Shown: positions 1 through 6,970, counted from the first letter of the stretch. The stretch is 7,716 nucleotides of DNA from DASYXZ01 sp035934315 (GCA_035934315.1 DASYXZ010000293.1:1-7716); one strand, 5' to 3'. The notes: generated from the sequence alone by a model not told the origin. Translations and numbers: made by a program.

Positions 1-2
1 TA

Positions 3-764
3 CTAATCCAGCCCCGTGGCGCGGCCGGCCGTGAGCTTTTTTAATTGGCGCAGCGCGGTTTCGTATTGGGGAAACTGTTTCTCCGATTTGCGGAATTCAG
101 ATGAGTGCACCACTCGACGGTGGCCGTTGCGTCCGGTGGGAAATCGCATGTGCAGCATCTCATGAAAAACCACATACTCCACCAAATCGCGCGAAACTGA
201 GGACGCATCGAACCAGCGCGTGATGGTGATGGTTTGGTGGGCGTCATCGTAATGGCCCAGAATTCTGCGCGACCGCTTCCGGCTCCATCCCAGGCGCGCG
301 GTGGGAAGCTCGCCACGGAAAAACTTTTGGTTCAACGCGGCAAAGATTTCTTCCAGGTCAAAATGGCGCCCCCGCGGAGGGAGCAAATGTTTTTTCCCGC
401 GCTGGCGCCGGGCTTCATCAATTCGAAGGCGAACGGCAGGCTTGAAGACATGGGCCAGATAACATTCCCGCGCCTCGCGCGAAGGGCGCCGGCGAAAAAG
501 CTGCCCTAGTAATATTTCCGCCAATGCTTCATGCACCAGCGGCGGCGCATCGGCGAGGACGTCCGACACCCGGACCTGCGCTTGATTCTCACGCAGGCGA
601 ATAGTGCTTCGCAACCCGGCGAAAGAGCGAAACTCCACTTTGAAATCTGGGATGGCCCGCCGCAGACCCAGGCGGCGAAAGGCCCGGGTGAAGGCGTCGT
701 GGGGCGACGGCCCCGCTGGTTCCGGGGTTTCAGCGAGCAGGAGTGGAAAGGTAAGTTGTCCCAT
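3..764 (-). CDS. SprT-like / YgjP-type zinc metalloprotease
   Basis: Predicted cytoplasmic zinc-dependent peptidase of 253 aa, complete in the window (TAG stop at 3-5). The zinc site is visible: HEMLH at residues 201-205 gives two histidine ligands and the catalytic glutamate. H220, in the context HSSEFRKSEKQFP, fits the third ligand seen in SprT-type proteins. Before it lie a 'DLEEIFAALNQKFF' segment (about 136-149) and 'LGWSRKRSRRILGHYD' (about 158-173), both typical of SprT-like domains. There is no signal peptide or membrane segment, and the protein is rich in Arg/Lys, so nucleic-acid contact is possible. I chose the ATG at 764; a TTG at 773 would add three residues. Neither start has a clear Shine-Dalgarno sequence. 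It is the last gene of the leftward block, after an inverted repeat. Substrate unknown. The fold and catalytic class are well supported; the biological role is not. Confidence 0.85.
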   Translation of the reverse strand: MGQLTFPLLLAETPEPAGPSPHDAFTRAFRRLGLRRAIPDFKVEFRSFAGLRSTIRLRENQAQVRVSDVLADAPPLVHEALAEILLGQLFRRRPSREARECYLAHVFKPAVRLRIDEARRQRGKKHLLPPRGRHFDLEEIFAALNQKFFRGELPTARLGWSRKRSRRILGHYDDAHQTITITRWFDASSVSRDLVEYVVFHEMLHMRFPTGRNGHRRVVHSSEFRKSEKQFPQYETALRQLKKLTAGRATGLD

Positions 765-782
765 ATTTGACAAGACAAACCA

Positions 783-819
783 GATCAGAATTCGCTGACC
801 CTAACGATTAATTCTGATC
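783..819 (-). repeat. Perfect 10-bp inverted repeat at the end of the 216-aa gene
   Basis: GATCAGAATT at 783-792 is matched by AATTCTGATC at 810-819, with a 17-nt loop. The promoter-proximal arm covers the last codons of the 216-aa exported protein and the other arm lies in the gap before the metalloprotease. In the leftward transcript this forms a hairpin followed by a T-rich but interrupted stretch (TGGTTTGTCTTG). It is AT-rich and lacks a proper U-run, so it is more likely a processing or attenuation hairpin than a strong terminator. It could lower expression of the metalloprotease relative to upstream genes. Confidence 0.5.
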
Positions 820-1458
820 CGAATCGCCGGGGACGCCTGATTTGTGCTCCTTCTTCCGCATTTTCTTTTCCTCTTTCGCCTGTTTCTTTTCTTCCTTTGC
901 CCGCTGCTTGGACGCCTGGGCATCGAGTTTCTCTTCGCGCTTCATGGCGCCGAATTTCTTCTCCTGGTCACTGAGCGCTTTGGTGCCGCCGTCAAGCGTA
1001 TCGGTAAGATCGTCAATGGCATCGCGCAGGCTGTCCGCATAATCCGCCGTATTCGCGTCCGGTGACTGCTGGATCCGGTGTAGTTGTTCCAATTGTTTCG
1101 GACCTTCATCCAGAAGAAGGTGCAGCCCACGGCGCATATCACCATTCCGATCGTACTGGTCATCAATCCAATTTTTCAATTCATCGTTCAGCCCGATATA
1201 TTGTGTAAGCAGACCGTCCATGTACGCCCCGTTGTCATATCTTGGATCAGCGGGTTTGTTTCGAAAATTGTCGAAGCGATCCAACCGGGCTTGCTCAAAC
1301 TCAAGGTAAATCTTGATCCGCTCCGAGGGATCCTGTGCCTCGCGCAATTTGTCCTGTTCGTCTTCGGTAAGGAAATCGCCCTTTTGCTGGGCTCGGGCGG
1401 CCAACGCAGTGGCCCCAAGAATCATCAGCGCGAGAACTGCGGCTCGAGGGTGTCTCAT
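808..1458 (-). CDS. Exported alpha-helical protein with Lys/Glu-rich tail, function unknown
   Basis: 216 aa, not recognised as a named family. Residues 1-23 form a Sec-type signal peptide (hydrophobic core LALMILGATALAA, likely cleavage after ARA before QQ), so the mature protein is periplasmic or secreted. The central part (about 28-158) is acidic and predicted helical, with a DP...ARL segment near 43-59. The tail (about 166-206) is extremely rich in Lys and Glu, contains AKEEKK twice (187-192 and 194-199), and could form a single charged helix or coiled coil. There are no cysteines. The ATG at 1458 is supported by a good Shine-Dalgarno (AGGGAGA on the minus strand, 1464-1470). It overlaps the stop of the preceding gene as ATGA, suggesting translational coupling. 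The central region resembles that of the upstream 183-aa protein, so the two are probably diverged paralogues. A structural or binding role is possible but unproven. Confidence 0.8.
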   Translation of the reverse strand: MRHPRAAVLALMILGATALAARAQQKGDFLTEDEQDKLREAQDPSERIKIYLEFEQARLDRFDNFRNKPADPRYDNGAYMDGLLTQYIGLNDELKNWIDDQYDRNGDMRRGLHLLLDEGPKQLEQLHRIQQSPDANTADYADSLRDAIDDLTDTLDGGTKALSDQEKKFGAMKREEKLDAQASKQRAKEEKKQAKEEKKMRKKEHKSGVPGDSDQN

Positions 1459-2006
1459 CTGATTCTCCCTGTCACAAAATGAGGAGCCGCGCGCGGGGTG
1501 GGTCTATCTTTCCTTGGGGGCGGACCTCCGCCTGGAAAGAGCGCGGCAAAATCCGCATCGTGAATTTTTTCCACTTCCCGAATCACAGGATCAATGCCGC
1601 TGACGTCCTCAATCGGCATCCGCCGCTTCAAGTCATCAAGAGTGTACGCATCCTCACGCAGTGCGATATCCAATTCCTTGAATCCGGAAGGCTGCTTCAC
1701 CGCGTTCCGGCCGGAGGACTTCAGGTCCTTCCATGAACTATTGATCAACACCAGGTAGGCATTGAGCGACTTGGAGCATCCATCATGATCATCTTTTTCG
1801 CACGCGCCGGCGCCCTGAAGGAGTTTTAAGCGGGCGAGTCGAATTTCAAATTTGGCTTTTTTTACCGGGTCGTGTTCGCGCTGGATACGCGAGACTAAAT
1901 CCTTTTCCCTGTCTTCACGAAAAGCGTGCAAGGGCGTACTCCCCAGTGCGACAACAAGCACCGCGAGGCAGGCCGTGGCGGTCGTGATCCCGGGGCTGAT
2001 GGCCAT
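1455..2006 (-). CDS. Exported small protein, probable paralogue of the next gene, function unknown
   Basis: 183 aa, no family recognised. Residues 1-28 are a Sec signal peptide (core CLAVLVVALG, likely cleavage after LHA before FRE). The mature part is charged and helical. It contains a DPVKKAKF...ARLKLL segment (46-62), two cysteines (C69, C77) that could form a disulfide after export, and a Pro/Arg-rich tail (about 158-174). The reading frame is open upstream to 2222, but that stretch overlaps the TPR gene and encodes an atypical Cys/Arg/Ser-rich sequence. The ATG at 2006 is chosen because it yields a clean signal peptide 16 bp after the TPR stop. The Shine-Dalgarno is weak (TTAGGT directly before ATG). 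The TGA stop overlaps the next start. Together with the next gene it looks like a tandem pair of exported helical proteins. An exported product is well supported; function is unknown. Confidence 0.78.
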   Translation of the reverse strand: MAISPGITTATACLAVLVVALGSTPLHAFREDREKDLVSRIQREHDPVKKAKFEIRLARLKLLQGAGACEKDDHDGCSKSLNAYLVLINSSWKDLKSSGRNAVKQPSGFKELDIALREDAYTLDDLKRRMPIEDVSGIDPVIREVEKIHDADFAALFPGGGPPPRKDRPTPRAAPHFVTGRIR

Positions 2007-2022
2007 ACCTAACTTATTATAG

Positions 2023-3387
2023 CTACTTTTCCAGCATGTGACGCAGGAGTTTCGCCCGCTGTTGCGCCTGCCATTCCTGGTCTGGGAATTCACCGTGTGA
2101 CAGCCCGAGATACCGCTCATAATTCGCCAGCGCCTTGCGTTGATCGCGCAGGTGATCGTAGCAAGTGGCGAGCACGAAAAAAACGCTGATGGGAGGGTTG
2201 GGGGCCCGGGCTTGTGCCTCAAGCAGGGGAATGGTTTCTGCGTACCGCTTCTGGAGATACAACGTGGCCGCCAGGCCCGATGCCGCCGCCTGGTTCTGCG
2301 GATTTATTTTTAAAGCGGAACGGAATTCGGCTTCGGCCTCATCCAGTTTTCCTTCATCAAGCAAAGTCTTCCCCAAAGCACGCTGCAAGTCCGCATCGCC
2401 CGGGGTCAAGTCCAGCGCCTGCCGGTAGTATTTCTCTGACTCCGGGAATTTTTTAAGCAGCGCGTAAACATCACCCAAAGCGGCGGACAGCCCGGCAAGA
2501 TTGGGGTTCGCCTGGTAAACTTTTTCCAGGTTATCCAACGCCTCTGGGTTCTCCCCTTGTTGTAGATCAATGCGCGCCAGATGAAAACGGGTTTCAAGGT
2601 CGTCCGGCTTCAATGCCAGATATTTTTCAAAATAAATTGCCGCATCCGCCGGCCGATTCAGTCCCTCGAGCGCCAGGGCCATGCCCAGTTGGGCTGGCGC
2701 CAGTTTTGGGTCCAGGCTTGCCGCCTTTTCAAATTCGGCGCGGCCTTCTTCAAATTGTTTTTGCTGAAGATCGATTTGAGCCAAATCAAAGTGGGCGATA
2801 GCCAGGGCCGGTTGGATGCGCAACGTATCCTGAAATTGTTTTACCGCCGCATCGGTTTGTCCTGCGGCAGCCAGCGCTCGCGCATAATAAAGATGGACTC
2901 GCGCGTTCCGCGGTTTCAGCGCGGCCGCGCGCTCCAAGTGCTCAAGCGCCTCTTGCGGCCGCTTCATTTCAACCAACAATATCCCCAGGTTCAATCGCGC
3001 TTCAAATAAATCCGGCTGCAGTTCAAGCGTCTTGCGATAGGCCTTTACCGCATCCTCATTCTGGCCCAAGCCGGTGTAGGCATATCCCAGATTAAACCAG
3101 GCGGAGGCGTTGTCCGGTTGAAGTTTCACGACCGACTCCAGAAATTTCACCGCCGCAGCAAAGTCGCGACGATTGAGCGCGCCCTCCACATCGTGTAATA
3201 GGGTTTCAATTTTGGGGGAAGATTCAGTGTGAGGCGGAGCAGATTGGGCGCGAGCCCGCGGCGGCAAGGCAACGCCACGAACTGATACGCCGATGATTAT
3301 CAGGACGCAATAAACCGCACCGGTCATCTTATTCTTTCGTTGCAGGAAGAAGCGCTCGCGTTGTTCCACGGGTCTGCGATCAACCAT
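2023..3387 (-). CDS. Exported tetratricopeptide-repeat (TPR) protein
   Basis: 454 aa from the ATG at 3387. From about residue 59 to 430 the protein is built of about eleven 34-residue TPR units. They show the usual pattern (W/F-x-L-G near position 4-8, A at position 20, P near 32); clear examples are 93-126 (ASAWFNLGYAYTGLGQNEDA...) and 331-364. TPR solenoids bind proteins or peptides; no enzymatic domain is attached. A hydrophobic segment at 22-36 (TGAVYCVLIIIGVSV) followed by ARAQSA near 45-50 indicates a signal peptide, so the solenoid is probably periplasmic. The ATG at 3387 overlaps the end of uvrA by 8 bp. An internal ATG at 3327 (434 aa) gives a more compact signal peptide, and neither start has a strong Shine-Dalgarno. 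The tight junctions suggest co-transcription with uvrA and the two small exported genes. TPR identity is certain; partner and role are unknown. Confidence 0.9.
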   Translation of the reverse strand: MVDRRPVEQRERFFLQRKNKMTGAVYCVLIIIGVSVRGVALPPRARAQSAPPHTESSPKIETLLHDVEGALNRRDFAAAVKFLESVVKLQPDNASAWFNLGYAYTGLGQNEDAVKAYRKTLELQPDLFEARLNLGILLVEMKRPQEALEHLERAAALKPRNARVHLYYARALAAAGQTDAAVKQFQDTLRIQPALAIAHFDLAQIDLQQKQFEEGRAEFEKAASLDPKLAPAQLGMALALEGLNRPADAAIYFEKYLALKPDDLETRFHLARIDLQQGENPEALDNLEKVYQANPNLAGLSAALGDVYALLKKFPESEKYYRQALDLTPGDADLQRALGKTLLDEGKLDEAEAEFRSALKINPQNQAAASGLAATLYLQKRYAETIPLLEAQARAPNPPISVFFVLATCYDHLRDQRKALANYERYLGLSHGEFPDQEWQAQQRAKLLRHMLEK

Positions 3388-6300
3388 GTTTCGCCAGATA
3401 CGAAGCCAGAAATTTTCCCGTGTGCGAGCTTCGGGTCCTCATCAAATCTTCCGGCGTGCCCGCTGCCACCAAATAACCTCCACCATCGCCACCTTCCGGG
3501 CCGAGGTCGATTATCCAATCGGCCATCTTTAAAACTTCAAGGTTGTGCTCGATAATCAGAACGCTGGCTCCGGCCTCGATTAATTTCCTGAACGCGGCCA
3601 GCAGCTTGTTGATGTCGTCAAAATGCAGGCCGGTGGTCGGCTCATCAAAAATGAAGAGGACACCCTCACTGGTTTGGTGAGCGAGGTGCGCCGCCAGGCG
3701 CACGCGCTGCGCCTCGCCGCCTGAGAGGGTGGTCGCTGATTGCCCCAGCCGCAAATATCCCAAACCGACCTCATCCAACACGCGAATTTTGCCGGTTATT
3801 TTCGGCGCGTTGGAAAAAAATGCGAGAGCCTCCTTCACCGTCATCTGCAGCACGTCGTAAATATTTTTGCGTTTGTAACGCACATCCAGGATGGCGGGTT
3901 TAAACCGGCGGCCGCGGCACTCCTCGCAAACCAGCTCGACATCCGCCAGAAATTGCATCTCCACTGTCACCGTGCCATCGCCCTGGCAGGTCTCGCAGCG
4001 CCCGCCGGGAATATTAAAGGAAAAACGGCCGGCGTCCGCGCCCTGCTTGCGAGCTTCGGGCGTGGCGGCAAAAACTTCCCGCACCGCGTCAAATGCCTTG
4101 ATATACGTGATGGGGTTGGAGCGCGGCGTGCGGCCCAGCGGCGATTGGTCCACCAGCACGATGTCCGCCACGGCGCCGTCGCCCTCAATTCCTTCGTATT
4201 CCGCGCGCGCCGCCGTCTGGCCCCGCCGCGCGAGGAGCGCGTTATACAGCACGTCGTGGACCAGCGTGGATTTGCCGGAGCCTGACACGCCGCTGACGCA
4301 CACCATCAGACCCAGCGGAATTTCCACGTCAATCGATTTCAAATTGTGCTGGCGCGCGCCGCGAATCTTCAAGCGCGCTTTCCCCGGATATCGCCGTTCA
4401 GCCGGCAGTGGAATCTCAAGCTGCCCGGAAAGGTAGCGCCCGGTGAGCGAATGCGCGTCCGCCAGCAGGCCTTTCCAGTCTCCGGAATAAACAACCTTTC
4501 CGCCGTGCTCGCCCGCGCCAGGGCCCAGGTCAAGAATTTTGTCGGCGTGGCGCATCATTTCCGGATCATGCTCAACCACCAGGATGGTGTTGCCGATATC
4601 GCGCAGGTTTTTCAGAATCTCAATCAGCCGTGTCGTATCACGCGGGTGGAGGCCGATGGAGGGCTCGTCCAGGACGTAGAGCGCGCCCACCAAATTTGAG
4701 CCGAGCGCCGTGGCCAATTGAATGCGTTGCGATTCGCCGCCGGATAGCGTGGAGGCCAACCGGTCGAGCGTGAGGTATTCCAGGCCGACTTTATATAGAA
4801 ATTTCAGCCGCGATTGAACTTCCTCCAAAACTTTTTCCGCCACCGTTTCATCAGCGGGCGAGAGGCGAAGCTCATTAAAAAATTGATAAGCCTCCTGGAT
4901 GGCCATGCGGCCTGCTTCAACAATCGTCCTGCCGTTCACGCGGACGTTCAAAGCCTCACGCCGCAACCGCCCGCCCAGGCACTCCGGACACAGCGCGTAC
5001 CCGCGAAAACGGCTGAGAAAAACGCGAACGTACAGCTTGTACTTTTTGCGCTCCAGATATTTAAAAAAACCGCGGATGCCAGCGAATTTGTTCTGGCCGT
5101 TCATCACCCACTCGCGCTGCGCGGCCGTAAGCCGGAAATAAGGCACGTCCAGCGGAACGCCCGCCACGCGCGCCGCCTGTTTCATGTCATTGTAATAAGT
5201 CCGGTAGCGGGGCCGGGTCCAGGGCACAACGGCGCCATCGCCCAGCGTTTTATTTTTGTCGGGGATCACCAGGTCCAGGTCAAAGTCAACGGTATTACCA
5301 AAACCCTGGCAACGCGGACAGGCTCCGAAGGGATTATTAAATGAAAAAAGGCGCGGCTCCGGTTCCTGATACACGATGGAGCAGCGCTTACACTCGAATC
5401 GCTCATTAAACGCCAACCGCCCGGGCGGCACTGGTGAAGATTCGTTTTTCCCGTTTTTATTTTCCGGCGCGACAAATTCCAAAATAGCTTCGCCTGATTC
5501 CCGATAGCAGATTTCCAGCGAGTCAATCAATCGTTGTCGAATTTCAGGTCCAATCGCCAGGCGATCGACTAGAACGAAGACCGGTTTCGAGAAATCAATC
5601 TCCAGCAGCGACTCAGGCGCTGAAAATTCAAACACTCGCCCACTCTGAAAGAGGCGGTTAAAACCGTTCTGTCGAAGGGCGAAAAGCCGCGACTTCAGTG
5701 TTTCATCCGGGGCGGCGGGCGGCCGCGCTGCCACACCCACCTTCAGGCCGGCGCCGCTCGACGGATCGGACCGGACACTCCCGCCCGCGCGTTTCGTGGG
5801 GTATCCGCCTGTTTTATTTTTTGCTCGCGTCGGGTGCGCTGCGTCCGCTGCGGCGCTCTTCCCTTCCCTGATGGTCACGCCGGGATTCACCTGAAACAGA
5901 ATATAAAATCGGCGACCGGCCTCGAGCGCCAGAACGCGCCCGGCAATCCCATCCACATTATCGCGTCCCACTTTCTCACCGCACTGATGGCAGGTTGTCA
6001 CTCCGATGCGAGCGAAAAGTAACCGGACGTAATCGTAAATTTCCGTTGCCGTGGCGACGGTCGAGCGGGGATTGCGCGTGGAATTTTTTTGCCGGATCGC
6101 CACTGCGGGCGCGATGCCCGTCACCTCATCGACGTCCGGCTTCTCCATGCGCTCCAAAAATTGGCGGGCATAGGCGGAGAGTGATTCCACGTAGCGGCGC
6201 TGGCCTTCCGCGTAAACGGTGTCAAACGCCAGACTGGATTTTCCCGAGCCGGAAACGCCGGTCACGACGGTCAGTTGATTGTGGGGTATATCGAAATCAA

Positions 6301-6436
6301 TATTCTTCAGATTGTGGACGCGCGCGCCGCGCACGCAAAGCGCGTCATCATTGGCCACGGCTTGGGCAGCGGCGGTCCCGGCAGTTGGCGCAGGTTCAGC
6401 GATCACGGTTTGATTGGCCAAAGTATCACTAGCCAT
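3380..6436 (-). CDS. uvrA: UvrABC system protein A (excision-repair ATPase)
   Basis: UvrA dimerises, scans DNA for bulky lesions and loads UvrB in nucleotide excision repair in the cytoplasm. Both ABC-type ATPase units are intact (numbering from the ATG at 6436): Walker A GVSGSGKS at 60-67 and 716-723, signatures LSGGESQ at 564 and LSGGEAQ at 904, Walker B DE at 590-591 and 931-932, H-loop histidines 623 and 964. Zinc-binding cysteines are present: C349/C352/C373/C376, C814/C817/C837/C840, and pairs C149/C152 and C483/C486. At 1018 aa it is longer than the usual roughly 940. The excess is an N-terminal tail of about 30 residues and a low-complexity insertion at about 192-245. The frame is open to an ATG at 6565 (1061 aa), but those 43 residues are unlike UvrA and the sequence before that ATG is pyrimidine-rich. 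A GTG at about 6358 would give the most canonical N-terminus. Identity certain, start uncertain. Confidence 0.97.
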   Translation of the reverse strand: MASDTLANQTVIAEPAPTAGTAAAQAVANDDALCVRGARVHNLKNIDFDIPHNQLTVVTGVSGSGKSSLAFDTVYAEGQRRYVESLSAYARQFLERMEKPDVDEVTGIAPAVAIRQKNSTRNPRSTVATATEIYDYVRLLFARIGVTTCHQCGEKVGRDNVDGIAGRVLALEAGRRFYILFQVNPGVTIREGKSAAADAAHPTRAKNKTGGYPTKRAGGSVRSDPSSGAGLKVGVAARPPAAPDETLKSRLFALRQNGFNRLFQSGRVFEFSAPESLLEIDFSKPVFVLVDRLAIGPEIRQRLIDSLEICYRESGEAILEFVAPENKNGKNESSPVPPGRLAFNERFECKRCSIVYQEPEPRLFSFNNPFGACPRCQGFGNTVDFDLDLVIPDKNKTLGDGAVVPWTRPRYRTYYNDMKQAARVAGVPLDVPYFRLTAAQREWVMNGQNKFAGIRGFFKYLERKKYKLYVRVFLSRFRGYALCPECLGGRLRREALNVRVNGRTIVEAGRMAIQEAYQFFNELRLSPADETVAEKVLEEVQSRLKFLYKVGLEYLTLDRLASTLSGGESQRIQLATALGSNLVGALYVLDEPSIGLHPRDTTRLIEILKNLRDIGNTILVVEHDPEMMRHADKILDLGPGAGEHGGKVVYSGDWKGLLADAHSLTGRYLSGQLEIPLPAERRYPGKARLKIRGARQHNLKSIDVEIPLGLMVCVSGVSGSGKSTLVHDVLYNALLARRGQTAARAEYEGIEGDGAVADIVLVDQSPLGRTPRSNPITYIKAFDAVREVFAATPEARKQGADAGRFSFNIPGGRCETCQGDGTVTVEMQFLADVELVCEECRGRRFKPAILDVRYKRKNIYDVLQMTVKEALAFFSNAPKITGKIRVLDEVGLGYLRLGQSATTLSGGEAQRVRLAAHLAHQTSEGVLFIFDEPTTGLHFDDINKLLAAFRKLIEAGASVLIIEHNLEVLKMADWIIDLGPEGGDGGGYLVAAGTPEDLMRTRSSHTGKFLASYLAKHG
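5702..5863 (-). other. In-frame low-complexity insertion in the UvrB-binding region of UvrA
   Basis: About 54 codons (UvrA residues 192-245) encode a Gly/Ala/Pro/Arg/Lys/Ser-rich stretch, including PTKRAGGSVRSDPSSGAG and GVAARPPAAP, with no hydrophobic core. UvrA proteins normally run directly from a short beta segment (here YILFQVNP) to a 'LKSRLFALRQNGFNRLF'-like helix, so this block is extra. It lies after the first cysteine pair, in the part of UvrA that holds the UvrB-binding domain (family knowledge). The DNA is more GC-rich than its surroundings and contains an inverted repeat, GCGGGCGG at 5715-5722 with CCGCCCGC at 5781-5788. This hints at an inserted dispersed repeat kept in frame. 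Boundaries are estimated by eye against remembered UvrA sequences. Confidence 0.6.
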
Positions 6437-6732
6437 ATTTTCCGAGCGCGGGCCCACGGTGAGCCCTGTCGTGCTGCGCGTAAACCAATCATTATAAAGC
6501 TTGAAGAACGGGTTAGTAAAGGGAATGAGAGGTTTGGGATTGGAAAGGTACATCGTATCATCCATGGAGTTGAAGTATATAAGTGAGAAGAGGAGGACAG
6601 AGGTCGCTGCATTAGTGGGGGGACTTCGATAGCGGGGGCACGGTTAAAATCTCCGGCCTGCGGCAGCATGCAACTGACTGAGGAGAACTCGCAGTGTGCC
6701 AACACAATCTACCAAAGGCCACTGACAATTGC

Positions 6733-6758
6733 ATGTGACACTTGGCAAACTGTCACAT
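6733..6758. promoter_or_regulatory. Inverted repeat ATGTGACA-N10-TGTCACAT, candidate activator site
   Basis: Perfect 8-bp arms at 6733-6740 and 6751-6758 with a 10-bp spacer put the half-site centres 18 bp apart, close to two helical turns. It ends 7 bp before the TTGACA at 6766, where a transcriptional activator commonly binds. The arms resemble CRP half-sites (TGTGA/TCACA), but the spacing is too wide for CRP/FNR. A nearby ACTGACAATT (6721-6730) and the TTGACA itself repeat the TGACA core. The symmetry is seen directly; binding by a regulator is inferred. Confidence 0.5.
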
Positions 6759-6765
6759 TCGCGGC

Positions 6766-6794
6766 TTGACATCGGTGAACCCAGGACGGAGAAT
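6766..6794 (+). promoter_or_regulatory. Candidate sigma-70-type promoter of the TonB-dependent receptor
   Basis: TTGACA at 6766-6771 matches the -35 consensus exactly. After 17 bp comes GAGAAT at 6789-6794, which matches four of six -10 positions including the important A2 and T6. Transcription would start near 6801, giving a leader of about 176 nt before the ATG at 6977. The dyad just upstream and the palindrome at the expected start point support this as the regulated promoter. Confidence 0.45.
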
Positions 6795-6796
6795 GG

Positions 6797-6813
6797 CGCG
6801 ATGATTCATCGCG
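6797..6813. promoter_or_regulatory. Perfect 17-bp palindrome CGCGATGA-T-TCATCGCG, candidate operator
   Basis: Two perfect 8-bp arms flank a single central base. A loop this short does not favour an RNA hairpin, so a DNA site for a dimeric repressor is more likely. It starts 2 bp after the candidate -10 element and covers the predicted transcription start near 6801, a typical repressor position. I do not recognise the motif as a named operator. Confidence 0.55.
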
Positions 6814-6896
6814 GGACACGGGCTTCAGTGATGGGGGCAACCGATTTGTAAATTTCTGTGCAAGACTAAACCGCCATTTCCGTTTACGAAAAGTCG

Positions 6897-6923
6897 CGAG
6901 ACGCGAGGCTCATTTGCGTCTCG
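6897..6923 (+). promoter_or_regulatory. Leader hairpin with a competing alternative arm
   Basis: CGAGACGC (6897-6904) pairs perfectly with GCGTCTCG (6916-6923) across an 11-nt loop in the predicted 5' leader of the receptor mRNA. A second GTCTCG at 6928-6933 can also pair with the CGAGAC core, so two mutually exclusive stems are possible. No U-run follows, so it is not an intrinsic terminator. It could act as an mRNA-stabilising stem or part of a switch. It does not match a riboswitch class that I can recall. Confidence 0.45.
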
Positions 6924-6956
6924 AGGGGTCTCGGGGAGATACCCAAGCCATCTCAC

Positions 6957-6970
6957 CTCCGAAAAGGAGA
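6957..6970 (+). promoter_or_regulatory. Shine-Dalgarno of the receptor gene inside a short hairpin
   Basis: AGGAGA at 6965-6970 lies 6 nt before the ATG at 6977 and fixes that start. CTCC at 6957-6960 can pair with GGAG at 6966-6969 across a GAAAA loop, and TCTC at 6951-6954 offers a further partner. The ribosome-binding site can therefore be hidden in local structure. The stem is only 4 bp, so it would be weak and perhaps sensitive to temperature or ligand. Confidence 0.6.

Noticed and set aside
2016..2021. TATAAT on the minus strand just before the 183-aa gene
   Set aside because: The matching -35 region (GCGTCA) is poor and the start point would fall almost on the ATG, so it is probably chance at an AT-rich gene junction.
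2007..2222. N-terminal extension of the 183-aa gene to an ATG at 2222
   Set aside because: It overlaps the TPR gene and encodes an atypical Cys/Arg/Ser-rich stretch; the ATG at 2006 gives a proper signal peptide.
3740..4436. Two overlapping rightward frames of 181 codons each
   Set aside because: They lie antisense to highly conserved UvrA ATPase sequence, have no Shine-Dalgarno and resemble no protein; they are shadows of a GC-rich gene.
6590..6595. AGGAGG Shine-Dalgarno-like sequence on the plus strand
   Set aside because: No start codon follows at a usable distance and no open frame begins there.
6403..6705. Leftward 100-codon frame spanning the uvrA start
   Set aside because: No Shine-Dalgarno, no recognisable domain, and it overlaps uvrA in another frame.
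6566..6720. LexA/SOS box upstream of uvrA
   Set aside because: I looked for CTGT-N8-ACAG, GAAC-N4-GTTC and GTTC-N7-GTTC patterns and saw none; the Acidobacteriota LexA motif may differ.
6733..6758. CRP/FNR binding site
   Set aside because: The half-sites resemble TGTGA/TCACA, but CRP needs a 6-bp spacer between them and here the distance is 14 bp.
6890..6970. Cyclic-di-GMP or cobalamin riboswitch
   Set aside because: The stems do not show the conserved core sequences of these classes.
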